Shown: piece by piece, positions 8,211-17,390 of the stretch
How the letters are laid out: each line of letters begins with the position of its first letter
Numbering within the stretch: position 1 is the first letter of the stretch
DNA from: an uncultured Roseburia sp.
Lineage (GTDB): Bacteria; Bacillota; Clostridia; Lachnospirales; Lachnospiraceae
Length of the DNA stretch: 46,246 nucleotides
Reading direction: 5' to 3'
Assembly (NCBI GenBank): GCA_900542495.1
Contig: UQNW01000021.1
Location: 1 to 46,246, forward strand
The notes under the pieces: generated by a model
Seen by the model: the letters and a program-made list of their open reading frames with translations, nothing else
Database searches by the model: none
Told to the model about the DNA's origin: nothing
Position numbers and translations under genes: made by a program

Positions 8211-8915
8211 TTAACTTCTCCCTACACTGCGAATGAGCGCTGTCATAAAGTTTTTCTTGCTGCGGCGGCTGATCTGCAGTTTTTCGCCTTCCACGATCAC
8301 CGTATCATCCCGGATCTCTGCAACATGCGTCAGTCCTACCAGACACCAGTTGCTGCATTTTGCAAACAGTCCCTTTGGAAGTTCTTCTTCCACGTTCTTA
8401 AGACTTCCGCGCATCTCAAAATTTCCCTGTCTGGTGTGATAACGCAGCACATGATTCTGGATCTCCACATAATAAATGTCTCTGGAATCAATCTTTATCA
8501 TGCCGGTTCCTGTCTGGAGCATCACAGGCTTGCTTCCCCGGTTTTCCACAAGCTGCATTGCACGATCCATTTTATTTGCAAAATTCAGATACTGGATCGG
8601 CTTTAAAACGAAGTCCAATGCACCAACTTCATATCCTTTGATCGCATAATGCGCCATATTGGTGATAAACATGATCACTACCTGCGCATCCTTTTTGCGG
8701 ATCTCCTCTGCCGCATCCATACCGTTTGTGCCCGGCATCTCAATATCCATCAGAATGATATCATAATCCCCCTGATAAACCGCCAGAAAATCATCCGCTT
8801 TTTCAAAAGGCGTCGTCTCGAATGTCGTTCCACGTTCTGTTTCGTATTGTCTGATATAAGTAAAAAGTGTTTCACGATAGCCCTGATCGTCTTCCACAAT
8901 TGCAATCCTGTTCAT
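8211..8915 (-). CDS. LytTR-family response regulator (AgrA/LytR type)
   Basis: A 234-residue regulator. The receiver domain spans residues 1-120 with the acidic pair in IVEDD, phosphoacceptor Asp57 in IILMDIEMPG and the conserved Lys in FVLKPI. A LytTR DNA-binding domain follows (ISRDIYYVEI-like strand, HVLRYHTRQG, KCSNWCLVGLTHV, LQISRRSKKNF). The domain order and length are standard. Upstream is GGAG at suitable spacing before the ATG at 8915. It forms an operon with the downstream sensor kinase. LytTR regulators bind paired direct repeats in target promoters; the targets here are not known. The 115-base gap upstream to the chemoreceptor terminator probably holds its promoter. Confidence 0.9.
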   Translation of the reverse strand: MNRIAIVEDDQGYRETLFTYIRQYETERGTTFETTPFEKADDFLAVYQGDYDIILMDIEMPGTNGMDAAEEIRKKDAQVVIMFITNMAHYAIKGYEVGALDFVLKPIQYLNFANKMDRAMQLVENRGSKPVMLQTGTGMIKIDSRDIYYVEIQNHVLRYHTRQGNFEMRGSLKNVEEELPKGLFAKCSNWCLVGLTHVAEIRDDTVIVEGEKLQISRRSKKNFMTALIRSVGRS

Positions 8916-9030
8916 GTGTGTTCTGCTCCATTTTTATAAATCCTGCATGTCTGCCGGATTCCTCTTTACCTGTCATTTGCCGTATTACCTATTATACCCA
9001 TTTCAATTTGCAGTGTCTAGCTTTTCAGTC

Positions 9031-9063
9031 AGAAAAAGCGTAAATCCAATTTTGAATTTACGC
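9031..9063 (-). terminator. Intrinsic terminator of the chemoreceptor gene
   Basis: The minus strand shows GGCGTAAAT, a loop of about ten bases, ATTTACGC and then TTTTT. It begins about 30 bases after the stop codon. Confidence 0.88.
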
Positions 9064-9093
9064 CCTTTCCTTCAAATATTTTTTATAAAATTC

Positions 9094-11133
9094 CTATCGT
9101 TTTACTTCACTGCTTCCGTCATCTTCCAGATCAAAATGTTTTACAAGAGATTCCAGAGTAGCAGCCTGTGCCGCCAATTCCTCCGAAGTTGCAGATGTCT
9201 CTTCTGCAGAAGCGGAGTTATCCTCAACTGCTTTGGAAATTTCCTCAATACCAAGCTTAATCTGCTCAATGCTCTGATTCTGCGTCTGATTATTCTCTGC
9301 GCTTTTTCCAATCATACCATTGACATTCTCGATTGCATCTAAAACTTCCTGCATAGATGAAACAACACTTGCCGCAAGTTCTGTACCACGTTCAATTTCC
9401 TGAATCGAAACGCCGATCAGATCTTTTGTATTATTTGCAGCTTTAGAGCTTCCCTCTGCAAGTGAGCCGATTTCAGAAGCAACAACCGCAAAACCTTTAC
9501 CTGCTTCTCCGGCTCTTGCTGCTTCGATAGAAGCATTCAATGCTAACAAATTCGTCTGATCTGCAATATCTTCAATCGTCTTGATAATGCTGACAACTTC
9601 ATTTGAAGTTTCTGTAATCTTGTTCATTGCCTCTGTCATCTGATCCATCTGCATTCTGCTGTCCTGCATCATCTTTGTGACACGCGCCGTTTCATCGGCT
9701 GACTTCAATGCATCTTCCGTATTCTCTTTGACCTGCTCTGAAACGGAAACAGAAGTTGCCACAAGTTCTTCTACAGAAGCTGCCTGTGTGCTTGCTCCTT
9801 CTGCAATATTCTGTGCTGCTCTTGAAAGATCATCTGCGCCGGCTGAAACCTGTGCAGAACTGTTAATGATATTTTCAATCATGCCCTGCAGGGATTCTGA
9901 GATATGGATCATTCCATCTTTTACTTTTGCAAACTCTCCTGCATAATCATACTTCAATGTAAACTTCAGCTTTCCATCTGACAAACGGTTCAGAACATAG
10001 GCAATTTCATCAATATAATTAATATAGTCCTTCAACCGGTCTACTGTCTTCTGAATGGAATCTGCCAATTCTCCAATCTCATTTTCAGATGAAACATCCA
10101 GCGAAACGTCCAGATTGCCGTCTGCCAACTCCCGTGCCACTTCGTTCAATGCAACAATTGGTTTTGTAATGCTTGCTGACAGCCGCCGGATTGACAAAAT
10201 GATAATAACAATACCAACAAGTACAAGCAATACCACGATCACTACACACTGTATCAGGCTCGCAAAATATTCACTTGACGGCATACAGCTTAATGTATAA
10301 TAATCTGTTGTTCCAATTCTTCCAACATAGCCGTACTTTGTGCTTCCATCTGCCTTATATTTTACAGAGGTCGCATTCTGGCTCTGGATTGCCTGCATAA
10401 CAGAATCTGAAACATTCAGTTCAGAAAGATTCTTCAACTGATTATCGGAATTTGGATGATAAATAATTGTTCCATCCGATGTTACCAGAATAACAAATCC
10501 CTGATTTCCGATCTTATAGGCTGGAAGCAGTTCATCAATATGTTCTAGTGCAATGTCGACTCCCGCAACACCAATGATGTTCTTGCCACTCTCATCATAA
10601 ACCGGTGTTGCTGCACTTAAGATCAGGTTTCCGGTACTGGCATCTACATAGGCACTTGTCAAAATCGTACTGTTTGTCTCTACTGCACGATACCAGGTAC
10701 GCTCTGTGATTTCAAAACTCTTATCACTTGTAAAACCGTCTGACTGTGTCACGACATTTGCATCAATATCCCCCAGCCAAACTGCCTGAATATTATCGCT
10801 GTCCGCCGCTGCGATCTTCTGCAACTCGTGGAATACTGCCTGATAATCAGCAGACTCTGTAATGGAATCTCCCGCTTTCGTCTCTGTCAGAAGTGTCCGC
10901 ACATCTCTATCTAACGCCATCTGCTCTACAATGGTCATATACTCCTGAAAAAAGATCTCCAACTGATAGGATGCTGCCTTTGACTGCATCTGCAGATCAT
11001 TCTTCTGCGCGCTTAAGCTGATATTTCCAACCATAATTGCGACCACTATTGATACGATCATAAAAATAGCGATCACAATGGTAAGAATACGGCTCTGAAT
11101 TTCCTGGGCAATTTTCTTATTTTTTGTTTTCAT
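9094..11133 (-). CDS. Methyl-accepting chemotaxis protein with extracellular Cache sensor
   Basis: This 679-residue transmembrane chemoreceptor has TM1 at ~15-37, an extracellular double-Cache-type domain at ~38-290 (motifs FFQEYMTIVEQMALDRDVR, RTWYRAVETN and GVAGVDIALE), TM2 at ~296-318, HAMP at ~320-370 and a cytoplasmic signalling coiled coil. The hairpin tip, DQTNLLALNASIEAARAGE...GFAVVASEI, is intact. Cache domains bind small molecules such as amino acids or organic acids; the ligand cannot be predicted here. There is no C-terminal CheR-tethering pentapeptide. The ATG is preceded by AGGAGGAG. The gene is monocistronic between its own promoter and terminator. Together with cheV and a FliD-like gene it indicates a flagellated organism. 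Confidence 0.95.
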   Translation of the reverse strand: MKTKNKKIAQEIQSRILTIVIAIFMIVSIVVAIMVGNISLSAQKNDLQMQSKAASYQLEIFFQEYMTIVEQMALDRDVRTLLTETKAGDSITESADYQAVFHELQKIAAADSDNIQAVWLGDIDANVVTQSDGFTSDKSFEITERTWYRAVETNSTILTSAYVDASTGNLILSAATPVYDESGKNIIGVAGVDIALEHIDELLPAYKIGNQGFVILVTSDGTIIYHPNSDNQLKNLSELNVSDSVMQAIQSQNATSVKYKADGSTKYGYVGRIGTTDYYTLSCMPSSEYFASLIQCVVIVVLLVLVGIVIIILSIRRLSASITKPIVALNEVARELADGNLDVSLDVSSENEIGELADSIQKTVDRLKDYINYIDEIAYVLNRLSDGKLKFTLKYDYAGEFAKVKDGMIHISESLQGMIENIINSSAQVSAGADDLSRAAQNIAEGASTQAASVEELVATSVSVSEQVKENTEDALKSADETARVTKMMQDSRMQMDQMTEAMNKITETSNEVVSIIKTIEDIADQTNLLALNASIEAARAGEAGKGFAVVASEIGSLAEGSSKAANNTKDLIGVSIQEIERGTELAASVVSSMQEVLDAIENVNGMIGKSAENNQTQNQSIEQIKLGIEEISKAVEDNSASAEETSATSEELAAQAATLESLVKHFDLEDDGSSEVKR

Positions 11134-11184
11134 ACCCCGTTCTCCTCCTGTTTATTAAGCTTTTCTCTGCATGTAACTATTTTA

Positions 11185-11212
11185 ATTGTAGCACTTTCCC
11201 CTTTTTAAACAA
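11185..11212 (-). promoter_or_regulatory. SigmaA-type promoter of the chemoreceptor gene
   Basis: On the minus strand TTGTTT (11207-11212) and TACAAT (11185-11190) are separated by 16 bases, about 50 bases upstream of the ATG. No clear flagellar sigma-28 consensus was seen. Confidence 0.5.
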
Positions 11213-11245
11213 TACTTTTTCTTAAAAACCAATAATTTTTCCAAC

Positions 11246-12094
11246 TCATCCATTTGATTTTTCACTGCTCCACAAATTTGACAGTGGTTTAAACGTATAA
11301 CCCATTCCCTCCCACTTTGTGAGCAGTTCATCTAATATTTTTCCATTGGTGGAGGATGTGTTATGTAACAACACAATGGCTCCCGGATGAATCCGCCCGA
11401 TCAGCTTCTCAAACGCTTCGTCCTCCGTCGGCTGTGCATCCGCATTCCAGTCCACATAGGCAAGGCTCCAGAAAAAAGTCTTATATCCAAGTTCTTTCGC
11501 CATCGCAAGGTTTTCGGTGCTGTATTTTCCCTGCGGTGGTCTGTAATACTTCGTCATCTCCTGCCCGGTCACTTCCTGAAACAGGCTGCTGACCGCATCG
11601 AGCTCTTTCTGAAACGACTCTTTGTCCGAGATTGCCGACATATCCGGATGATGATAGGTGTGATTTCCCACCGTGTGTCCCTCTGTAACCATCCGTTTGA
11701 CCAATTCCGGCGCACTCTCCAAAAAATGTCCCACGACAAAAAAAGTTCCCGGTGCATTGTGTTTTTTGAGTGCATCCAGAATTGCTTCTGTATTGCCATT
11801 CTCATAGCCGCAGTCAAATGTGAGATAGATCACCTTTTCCTCTTTACTTCCTATATAATAGGTATCATACTGCTTTAACTCATCCGCCGTGGCATTTCCG
11901 GTCGGCTGCAGTTCCTTTCCAGACTCGCCAAAGCCAAGTCCCCAGTTATCGACTGCCGCCTCGATGTGCATCGTCTCCTCTGTTTCCCTGTCAGACTGCC
12001 ACTTTGCCACGACGGCTGCGCTTCCCCAGCCGAATAAAAACATCACTGCAAAAAGCAGCAGGCTGGAACGGTATTTTAATAAGAATGCTTTCAT
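11246..12094 (-). CDS. Polysaccharide deacetylase, PdaA-like (NodB fold)
   Basis: A 282-residue exported or membrane-anchored carbohydrate esterase family 4 enzyme. An N-terminal hydrophobic segment (SSLLLFAVMFLFGWGSAAVV) acts as signal anchor. The NodB domain follows, with TFDCGYENG (catalytic Asp), the metal ligands in GNHTYHHPDMS, RPPQGKYS, and LLHNTSS near the end. The Y in TFDxGY, plus the overall pattern, is closest to PdaA, which deacetylates muramic acid on the way to the muramic-delta-lactam of spore cortex; another peptidoglycan deacetylase remains possible. I start it at the ATG at 12094, preceded by CGGAGCAG; the longer frame begins with TTG at 12136 without a better site. It lies 51 bases after the zinc-knuckle protein gene and may be cotranscribed with it. 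Confidence 0.82.
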   Translation of the reverse strand: MKAFLLKYRSSLLLFAVMFLFGWGSAAVVAKWQSDRETEETMHIEAAVDNWGLGFGESGKELQPTGNATADELKQYDTYYIGSKEEKVIYLTFDCGYENGNTEAILDALKKHNAPGTFFVVGHFLESAPELVKRMVTEGHTVGNHTYHHPDMSAISDKESFQKELDAVSSLFQEVTGQEMTKYYRPPQGKYSTENLAMAKELGYKTFFWSLAYVDWNADAQPTEDEAFEKLIGRIHPGAIVLLHNTSSTNGKILDELLTKWEGMGYTFKPLSNLWSSEKSNG

Positions 12095-12145
12095 TTTCTG
12101 CTCCGCATATCTTCTCTTTTTATGTATACGAAGCAACAGGCTGTC

Positions 12146-14959
12146 TTATTCGTTCTGCTTATAGCCACAGCGTGGGCAGACACCCGCGCCTTTATAAATG
12201 TAACCACAGCGGTAACAACAGATCGTATCATGCTTTTCTTTTGCAAGATAAGATTCTTTTCTGGAAAATGGTTTTTCCTGCAGATAACGGGTAAAATCTT
12301 CCATCACTTTTGCAAACTTTTCTAAGTCTGCATGTTCTACCGCCAGAGGCAGCTTTGTCCTGCTTCCATTGTTCTGATGCACATAGATTCCCCGGTTCAA
12401 AAGTCCCGTTGACGCTTCCACCGAAGCGATATCCATTACAGAAATATAATAGGAAGTCATCCATGCACTGAAGTAAAGATTTTCCGGTGTCAGAAGAACC
12501 CCTTCTTTTCCCGACTCATCTTTTGACTTGTCGATCATAAGCAGCGGATATTCAAACTTTCCGATTCCATTGGCGAAATTGTCTTCTGCGCACGTAAAAA
12601 CTGCCGTTTCCTCCGGTTCAGCCTGTTTCTGCCACACTCTTTTTGCCGGATAAAAATGGTATCGTTCCGACTCTGTCACCCCTGCCTCATCAAAAGCATT
12701 GAACAGTTTATGGACTAAAAGTTCACATTCATCGGTCTTGATTTTTGACATACGCTGTTCTAATTCTTTTAACGCATCAAATTTTAACTGTGGCAGAAAG
12801 TTTCCTTCCTCTAACTTCTTCACAGCGTCACTTGCATCTTCAAAATCCATGCTGCCGACATTTTTACAGATTTCTTTTATCTGTTTTTCGTCCATGGAAC
12901 GGATACGGTCTTCCACCTGTCCGATATAAGGCTGAACGATCTCAGGACTTAAGTTTTCCTTTTTAATCTCATCCAGCAGCGAAACAAGGTCTTCTCTTGT
13001 TCTTCTTCCCGGCTGGTTTACAAGCCGCTGTACTTTTGTCAGACGCTTTAATTCTTCCTGGTGCGATTGCCTGTCCGCTTCTGGATTTTTCAGTACTTCA
13101 ACCGGTCTGCTTTTTCTTTCCCGAACTGTTTCCGGTTCTCTCCGGCTTCTTTCCTGCGTTTTTGCAGTTCTTTCTGATTCTTCGCTCTCTCTGTCTTTGC
13201 CTTCTGCTGTTCTTCCAGTACTTCTCTCTCTTTCTACCCTTGTAGTTTCTTTCAGTTTTCCACCTTCGATTTTCTCTGCTTTTTCAGCACTTTCTTCCGC
13301 TTTTTTTACTGATTCTTCCTTACTTTTTTCTGTTGTTCCCTTTGAAGCTGCTTGTCCTGCCTCTATTGATTTTCTGGTGATTCTTTTTTCTTCTGATTCT
13401 TTCCAGTTTTTTTCAACATCTCCACTCGAAGCCTCTTCTGTTCTTCCAACCCTTCTTTTTTTTTCTATTTTTGCAGCCTTGCCCAGTTCGCCACTCTTAG
13501 TTTCTACCGTTCTTTTCGTTTCTCTTTCCGGTTTATTCCGATTTTTTTCTATTGCGCTGTCTGTAGTTGTTTCCAATTCATTGCTTTCCATTCTCTCCGA
13601 TTTTCCAGCATTTTTTCCTGCACTTTCTGCCCCTACGACTCTGCTTGCTTCGGCTTTCATTCTTTCTTCTGCCGCTCTGCCCTCTTTCGCTTTTTCTCCT
13701 GCTTCTGTGGCTCTTCTTTCTCCGGCTTTCATTCTTTCTTCCGCTGCTTTTCCTTCCCCGGCTTTTCTTTCTACCTCTGCCAATCCGGTTTTGTCGTTTT
13801 TCTTTTCTTCTCCTGCTGTTTTTTCTTCGCCGTCTGCATCTTCTCTTACTATATCCGCTGCATTGTCTTCCCCTTCTCCCCCACGAATTGCCTTCTCTAA
13901 ACGCCGCACACCCTCATCCGAATAAAATCCTTCCTCCATTTTCCGCATGGTACGGAACAATTCCTGCTCGGATACTTCCGGCAAATGCGCGATCAGCTCC
14001 GTAATCTCAGCTTCCTCATCCTGCGAAGCGGCTGTCTCTGCACTTTCCACCTGCATTTGCATCTTTTTATCCACATACTCGTTGTACTTTGTATTCACAT
14101 TGCGGCCTGCTGTGCGTCCTAAAAGTTCCTGATAGTCTTCATAAGCCGCCTCGTCCCGCTCAAAATCCATTTTGTATACATCGCCATCCACGAGAAGGCG
14201 CTTCGGTCTTGGAGTGTACATACAGCAGCATTTTTTACAACTGTAAACACGCGCAATGCGCACTGCCCCTTCCTCTGTCTCAATCTGAAATTCCTTTCCT
14301 TCCGGGTAAACTGCCATGTAAAGCTGGCTGCCACATTTCGGGCACAAATAGCCCGCCAGATAAAAATTATTTCCGATACGATTGCGTCTCCGCTCGGCAA
14401 TGGTCGTATCCTTCATCAAAAAACTGCTGGCTGCCTTTTTCCAGATCAGTTTATGCCACAATCCCTGCGGTTCTTCTTCCTCCGGCAGTAAAACCTCCTC
14501 GGGTTCATCTGACAGCACTGCCTCGATCACGTCCTCATAGGTCAGACGGATTTTATTTTTATAGAAGCGGAAATGTTCCGGTCCATACTGCGATTCCACC
14601 TGAAATTCCCCAAGGATCTGCGCAAACAACCGGTTCAGCTGCACATAATCTTTGTCCACACGGAGTCCCTTGATATTTCCCCACTTTCCAAACGCATAAA
14701 GCACCATATTCAAAATATCCCGCACATTTGGGTGCTGCTCCACGGCAGCGATCATCTGCTCCTCTGCTTTCAGTTCAATAATATTCGTCACCACAAGCTT
14801 CGTATCAAAGTTGAAAAAAAGTGACCGCACGCTCCCCTGCAGAATCAGATAATCCCCAATCACAAAAAACATGCCGTTCCACTCCACAGGCACATCCATC
14901 ATTTTGATCAGTTTCTGAAAGGTTAAATTCAATTCTTTATCCGCTTTTAAAACTATCAT
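12146..14959 (-). CDS. Large unknown protein: zinc knuckles, charged low-complexity middle, PH-like C-terminal region
   Basis: A 937-residue cytoplasmic protein that I do not recognise. Residues 1-200 are globular. Cys pairs C206-x2-C209 and C241-x2-C244 form a first zinc site. Residues ~340-650 are a long low-complexity stretch almost entirely of E, K, R, A, S and T with repeated AGEKA and AEERMKA-like words, likely disordered or helical. Residues ~660-770 look alpha-helical. Residues ~800-890 have a beta-rich pattern (FEYPLLMIDKS, GVLLTPENLYFS, IYVHQNNGSRTKLPL) like bacterial PH/GRAM-type domains. The last ~24 residues are a zinc ribbon (CYRCG...CPRCG). The ATG at 14959 has GGAGG upstream. 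A scaffold or regulatory role is possible but not shown. The adjacent htpG gene is divergent. Confidence 0.75.
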   Translation of the reverse strand: MIVLKADKELNLTFQKLIKMMDVPVEWNGMFFVIGDYLILQGSVRSLFFNFDTKLVVTNIIELKAEEQMIAAVEQHPNVRDILNMVLYAFGKWGNIKGLRVDKDYVQLNRLFAQILGEFQVESQYGPEHFRFYKNKIRLTYEDVIEAVLSDEPEEVLLPEEEEPQGLWHKLIWKKAASSFLMKDTTIAERRRNRIGNNFYLAGYLCPKCGSQLYMAVYPEGKEFQIETEEGAVRIARVYSCKKCCCMYTPRPKRLLVDGDVYKMDFERDEAAYEDYQELLGRTAGRNVNTKYNEYVDKKMQMQVESAETAASQDEEAEITELIAHLPEVSEQELFRTMRKMEEGFYSDEGVRRLEKAIRGGEGEDNAADIVREDADGEEKTAGEEKKNDKTGLAEVERKAGEGKAAEERMKAGERRATEAGEKAKEGRAAEERMKAEASRVVGAESAGKNAGKSERMESNELETTTDSAIEKNRNKPERETKRTVETKSGELGKAAKIEKKRRVGRTEEASSGDVEKNWKESEEKRITRKSIEAGQAASKGTTEKSKEESVKKAEESAEKAEKIEGGKLKETTRVERERSTGRTAEGKDRESEESERTAKTQERSRREPETVRERKSRPVEVLKNPEADRQSHQEELKRLTKVQRLVNQPGRRTREDLVSLLDEIKKENLSPEIVQPYIGQVEDRIRSMDEKQIKEICKNVGSMDFEDASDAVKKLEEGNFLPQLKFDALKELEQRMSKIKTDECELLVHKLFNAFDEAGVTESERYHFYPAKRVWQKQAEPEETAVFTCAEDNFANGIGKFEYPLLMIDKSKDESGKEGVLLTPENLYFSAWMTSYYISVMDIASVEASTGLLNRGIYVHQNNGSRTKLPLAVEHADLEKFAKVMEDFTRYLQEKPFSRKESYLAKEKHDTICCYRCGYIYKGAGVCPRCGYKQNE

Positions 14960-14983
14960 GTTATCCTCCGTTCTCTTGTGGTT

Positions 14984-14992
14984 ATTATACCA
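14984..14992 (-). promoter_or_regulatory. Extended -10 promoter for the zinc-knuckle protein gene
   Basis: The minus strand reads ATGGTATAAT, a TGn-TATAAT extended -10 element, about 25 bases upstream of the start codon. No good -35 is present, as is common for extended -10 promoters. Confidence 0.5.
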
Positions 14993-15067
14993 TGAACTTC
15001 AATTAAGTTTATAAAGTTTTTATATATTCTGTAAACACCTTATTTTTCTGCTTTCGCCCATTTATTG

Positions 15068-15094
15068 TTAGCACTCATTTAAAAAGAGTGCTAA
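15068..15094. promoter_or_regulatory. CIRCE operator (HrcA binding site)
   Basis: TTAGCACTC, nine bases, GAGTGCTAA: a perfect copy of the CIRCE inverted repeat recognised by the heat-shock repressor HrcA. It ends eight bases upstream of the htpG -35 box. Confidence 0.95.
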
Positions 15095-15101
15095 TTTTCT
15101 A

Positions 15102-15130
15102 TTGACTTTTGCAGACAAGGGTTATAAAAT
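15102..15130 (+). promoter_or_regulatory. SigmaA promoter of htpG
   Basis: TTGACT (15102-15107), a 17-base spacer and TAAAAT (15125-15130), or the overlapping TATAAA. Predicted transcription start is near 15137, giving a leader of about 100 bases. Its position next to CIRCE implies HrcA repression released by heat. Confidence 0.75.
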
Positions 15131-15238
15131 CCTAGATATAAGTTGAAATGCAATGATTCAGATATTTGATAAGTGCATTTTATAACAGAGTATAAAATAA
15201 TTAGTGTTACTTATGGATAGAAAAAGGAGTGTTATATT

Positions 15239-17356
15239 ATGGCTGAGAAACATGGAAATCTTTCAATCAACAGTGATAACCTTTTCCCGATCATCAAGAA
15301 ATGGTTATATTCCGATCACGATATCTTCTATCGTGAATTGATCAGTAATGGCTGCGATGCCATCACAAAATTAAAAAAACTGGATATGATGGGCGAGTAC
15401 GAATTACCTGCTGATTACAAACCACAGATTCAGGTTATTGTAAACCCGGACGAAAAAACGTTAAAATTCATTGATAATGGTCTTGGTATGACATCTGATG
15501 AAGTAGAGGAATATATCAACCAGATCGCATTTTCCGGTGCTACTGATTTCATCGAAAAATACAAAGACAAGGCAAACGACGATCAGATCATCGGTCATTT
15601 CGGACTTGGTTTCTACTCTGCATTCATGGTAGCGGATCAGGTAACGATCGATACTTTATCTTATAAAAAAGATGCCACACCTGTCCACTGGGCATGTGAC
15701 GGAGGCACAGAATTCGATATGACAGACGGCACAAAAGAAGGGGTCGGTACTGAGATCACTTTATACCTGAATGAAGACTGTCTCGAATTTGCAAACGAAT
15801 ACCGTGCAAGAGAAGTCATTGAGAAGTACTGCTCTTTCATGCCAACCCCAATCTTCTTATCTAAGGCAAATGCTGAGACAGAATATGAAACCATCGATGC
15901 AGCAGATAAGTTAGATACTGATACCGTTGTGGAAGAAATCCACGAGGAAGCAAAAACAGAGGAAAAGGAAAATGAAAACGGCGAAAAAGAAGTCGTTGAA
16001 GTTTGCCCTGCAAAAGAAAAATTAAAAATTGTAAAACGACCGGTTCCATTGAACGATACCAACCCATTATGGGCAAAGAATCCAAAAGACTGCACTGACG
16101 AAGAATACAAGGAATTTTACCGCAAAGTATTCTTAGACTACAAGGAGCCTCTGTTCTGGATCCACCTGAACATGGACTATCCATTCAACTTAAAAGGAAT
16201 TTTATACTTCCCGAAGATCAATACAGAATACGATTCTATTGAGGGAACCATTAAGTTATATAACAATCAGGTGTTCATCGCAGATAACATCAAAGAAGTC
16301 ATTCCTGAATTCTTAATGTTATTAAAAGGTGTGATTGACTGCCCGGATCTTCCACTGAACGTATCCCGTTCCGCTTTGCAGAACGATGGATTTGTAAAGA
16401 AGATTTCCGAATATATCACCAAGAAAGTTGCAGATAAACTCATCGGCATGTGCAAGACCGAAAAGGAAAGCTATGAGAAATACTGGGATGACATCAGCCC
16501 ATTTATCAAATTTGGCTGCTTAAAAGATACAAAGTTCTGTGACAAGATGAACGACTACATCCTGTTCAAAAACTTAGATGACAAGTATCTGACTCTTCCT
16601 GAATTATTAGTGAAGGAAGAAGAAAAGAAAGACGATGCGGAGGTATTAGACAAAGATGGTAATCCAATTACAAACACTGGCGATGCTGCTGCATCTGATA
16701 ATACTGCTGATGGCAGCGACACTTCTGCTGACAGCGAAAAAGATGAACGTAAAGTTATCTACTATGTTACCGATAAAATCCAGCAGGGTCAGTACATTAA
16801 GCTCTTCAAAGAACAGAACATGCAGGCAGTGATCTTAGATCACAACATTGATACCTCTTTCATCACACAGTTAGAGCAGCGCAATGAAAAATACAAATTC
16901 ATGCGTATTGATGCGGATGTGACAGAATCCTTAAAGGATGAGACTTCTGCAGAAGATCTGAAAGCAGAGACAGATGCTTTGACAGAAGTATTCAAAAAAG
17001 CTCTGAACAACGATAAACTCACTGTGAAAGTGGAGAAGCTGAAAAATGAGAACATCTCTTCTATCATCACACTTTCCGAAGAAGGAAGACGTATGCAGGA
17101 TATGATGAAGATGTATGCCATGAACGGTATGGGCGGCATGGACATGAATATGTTTGCTGCTGACCAGACACTTACTTTAAATGCTAACAACGAACTTGTA
17201 AAATACATTTTCGAGCACAAAGATTCCGAGAACGTTCCAATGTTCTGCGAGCAGTTATACGATCTGGCTGTGCTCTCCAACCATCCGTTATCTGTAGATG
17301 AGATGACAAAATTCGTGGAGCGCAGCAATAAAATCATGATGCTGTTGGCAAAATAA
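15239..17356 (+). CDS. htpG: HtpG, Hsp90-family molecular chaperone
   Basis: This 705-residue Hsp90 homologue is an ATP-dependent dimeric cytoplasmic chaperone. The N-terminal GHKL ATPase domain shows YRELISNGCDAITK, DNGLGM, GHFGLGFYSAF and GTEITLYL. The middle domain has the catalytic-loop Arg in LPLNVSRSALQ. The C-terminal dimerisation region has the Met-rich MNGMGGMDMNMF stretch. It is about 80 residues longer than E. coli HtpG, because of an acidic linker at residues ~211-262 between N and middle domains and an Asp/Ser/Thr-rich insert at ~459-513. AAGGAG lies ten bases before the ATG. Transcription is probably controlled by the CIRCE/HrcA site upstream. It is monocistronic and is followed by a giant palindrome. 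Confidence 0.97.
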   Translation: MAEKHGNLSINSDNLFPIIKKWLYSDHDIFYRELISNGCDAITKLKKLDMMGEYELPADYKPQIQVIVNPDEKTLKFIDNGLGMTSDEVEEYINQIAFSGATDFIEKYKDKANDDQIIGHFGLGFYSAFMVADQVTIDTLSYKKDATPVHWACDGGTEFDMTDGTKEGVGTEITLYLNEDCLEFANEYRAREVIEKYCSFMPTPIFLSKANAETEYETIDAADKLDTDTVVEEIHEEAKTEEKENENGEKEVVEVCPAKEKLKIVKRPVPLNDTNPLWAKNPKDCTDEEYKEFYRKVFLDYKEPLFWIHLNMDYPFNLKGILYFPKINTEYDSIEGTIKLYNNQVFIADNIKEVIPEFLMLLKGVIDCPDLPLNVSRSALQNDGFVKKISEYITKKVADKLIGMCKTEKESYEKYWDDISPFIKFGCLKDTKFCDKMNDYILFKNLDDKYLTLPELLVKEEEKKDDAEVLDKDGNPITNTGDAAASDNTADGSDTSADSEKDERKVIYYVTDKIQQGQYIKLFKEQNMQAVILDHNIDTSFITQLEQRNEKYKFMRIDADVTESLKDETSAEDLKAETDALTEVFKKALNNDKLTVKVEKLKNENISSIITLSEEGRRMQDMMKMYAMNGMGGMDMNMFAADQTLTLNANNELVKYIFEHKDSENVPMFCEQLYDLAVLSNHPLSVDEMTKFVERSNKIMMLLAK

Positions 17357-17390
17357 ATCGAAATATACCGGAGTTTAGCCAGCGTAGTGT

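Noticed and set aside
6943..8915. Complete agr quorum-sensing locus
   Set aside because: Sensor and LytTR regulator are present, but no AgrB protease or AgrD peptide frame was found on either side.
12095..12136. Upstream TTG start of the deacetylase
   Set aside because: The ATG at 12094 has GGAG at good spacing and puts the signal anchor near the N-terminus.
13197..13925. Long plus-strand frame opposite the zinc-knuckle protein gene
   Set aside because: It is the complement of a low-complexity E/K/R/A coding region, giving Ser/Phe/Leu-rich nonsense; no ribosome binding site or recognisable motif.
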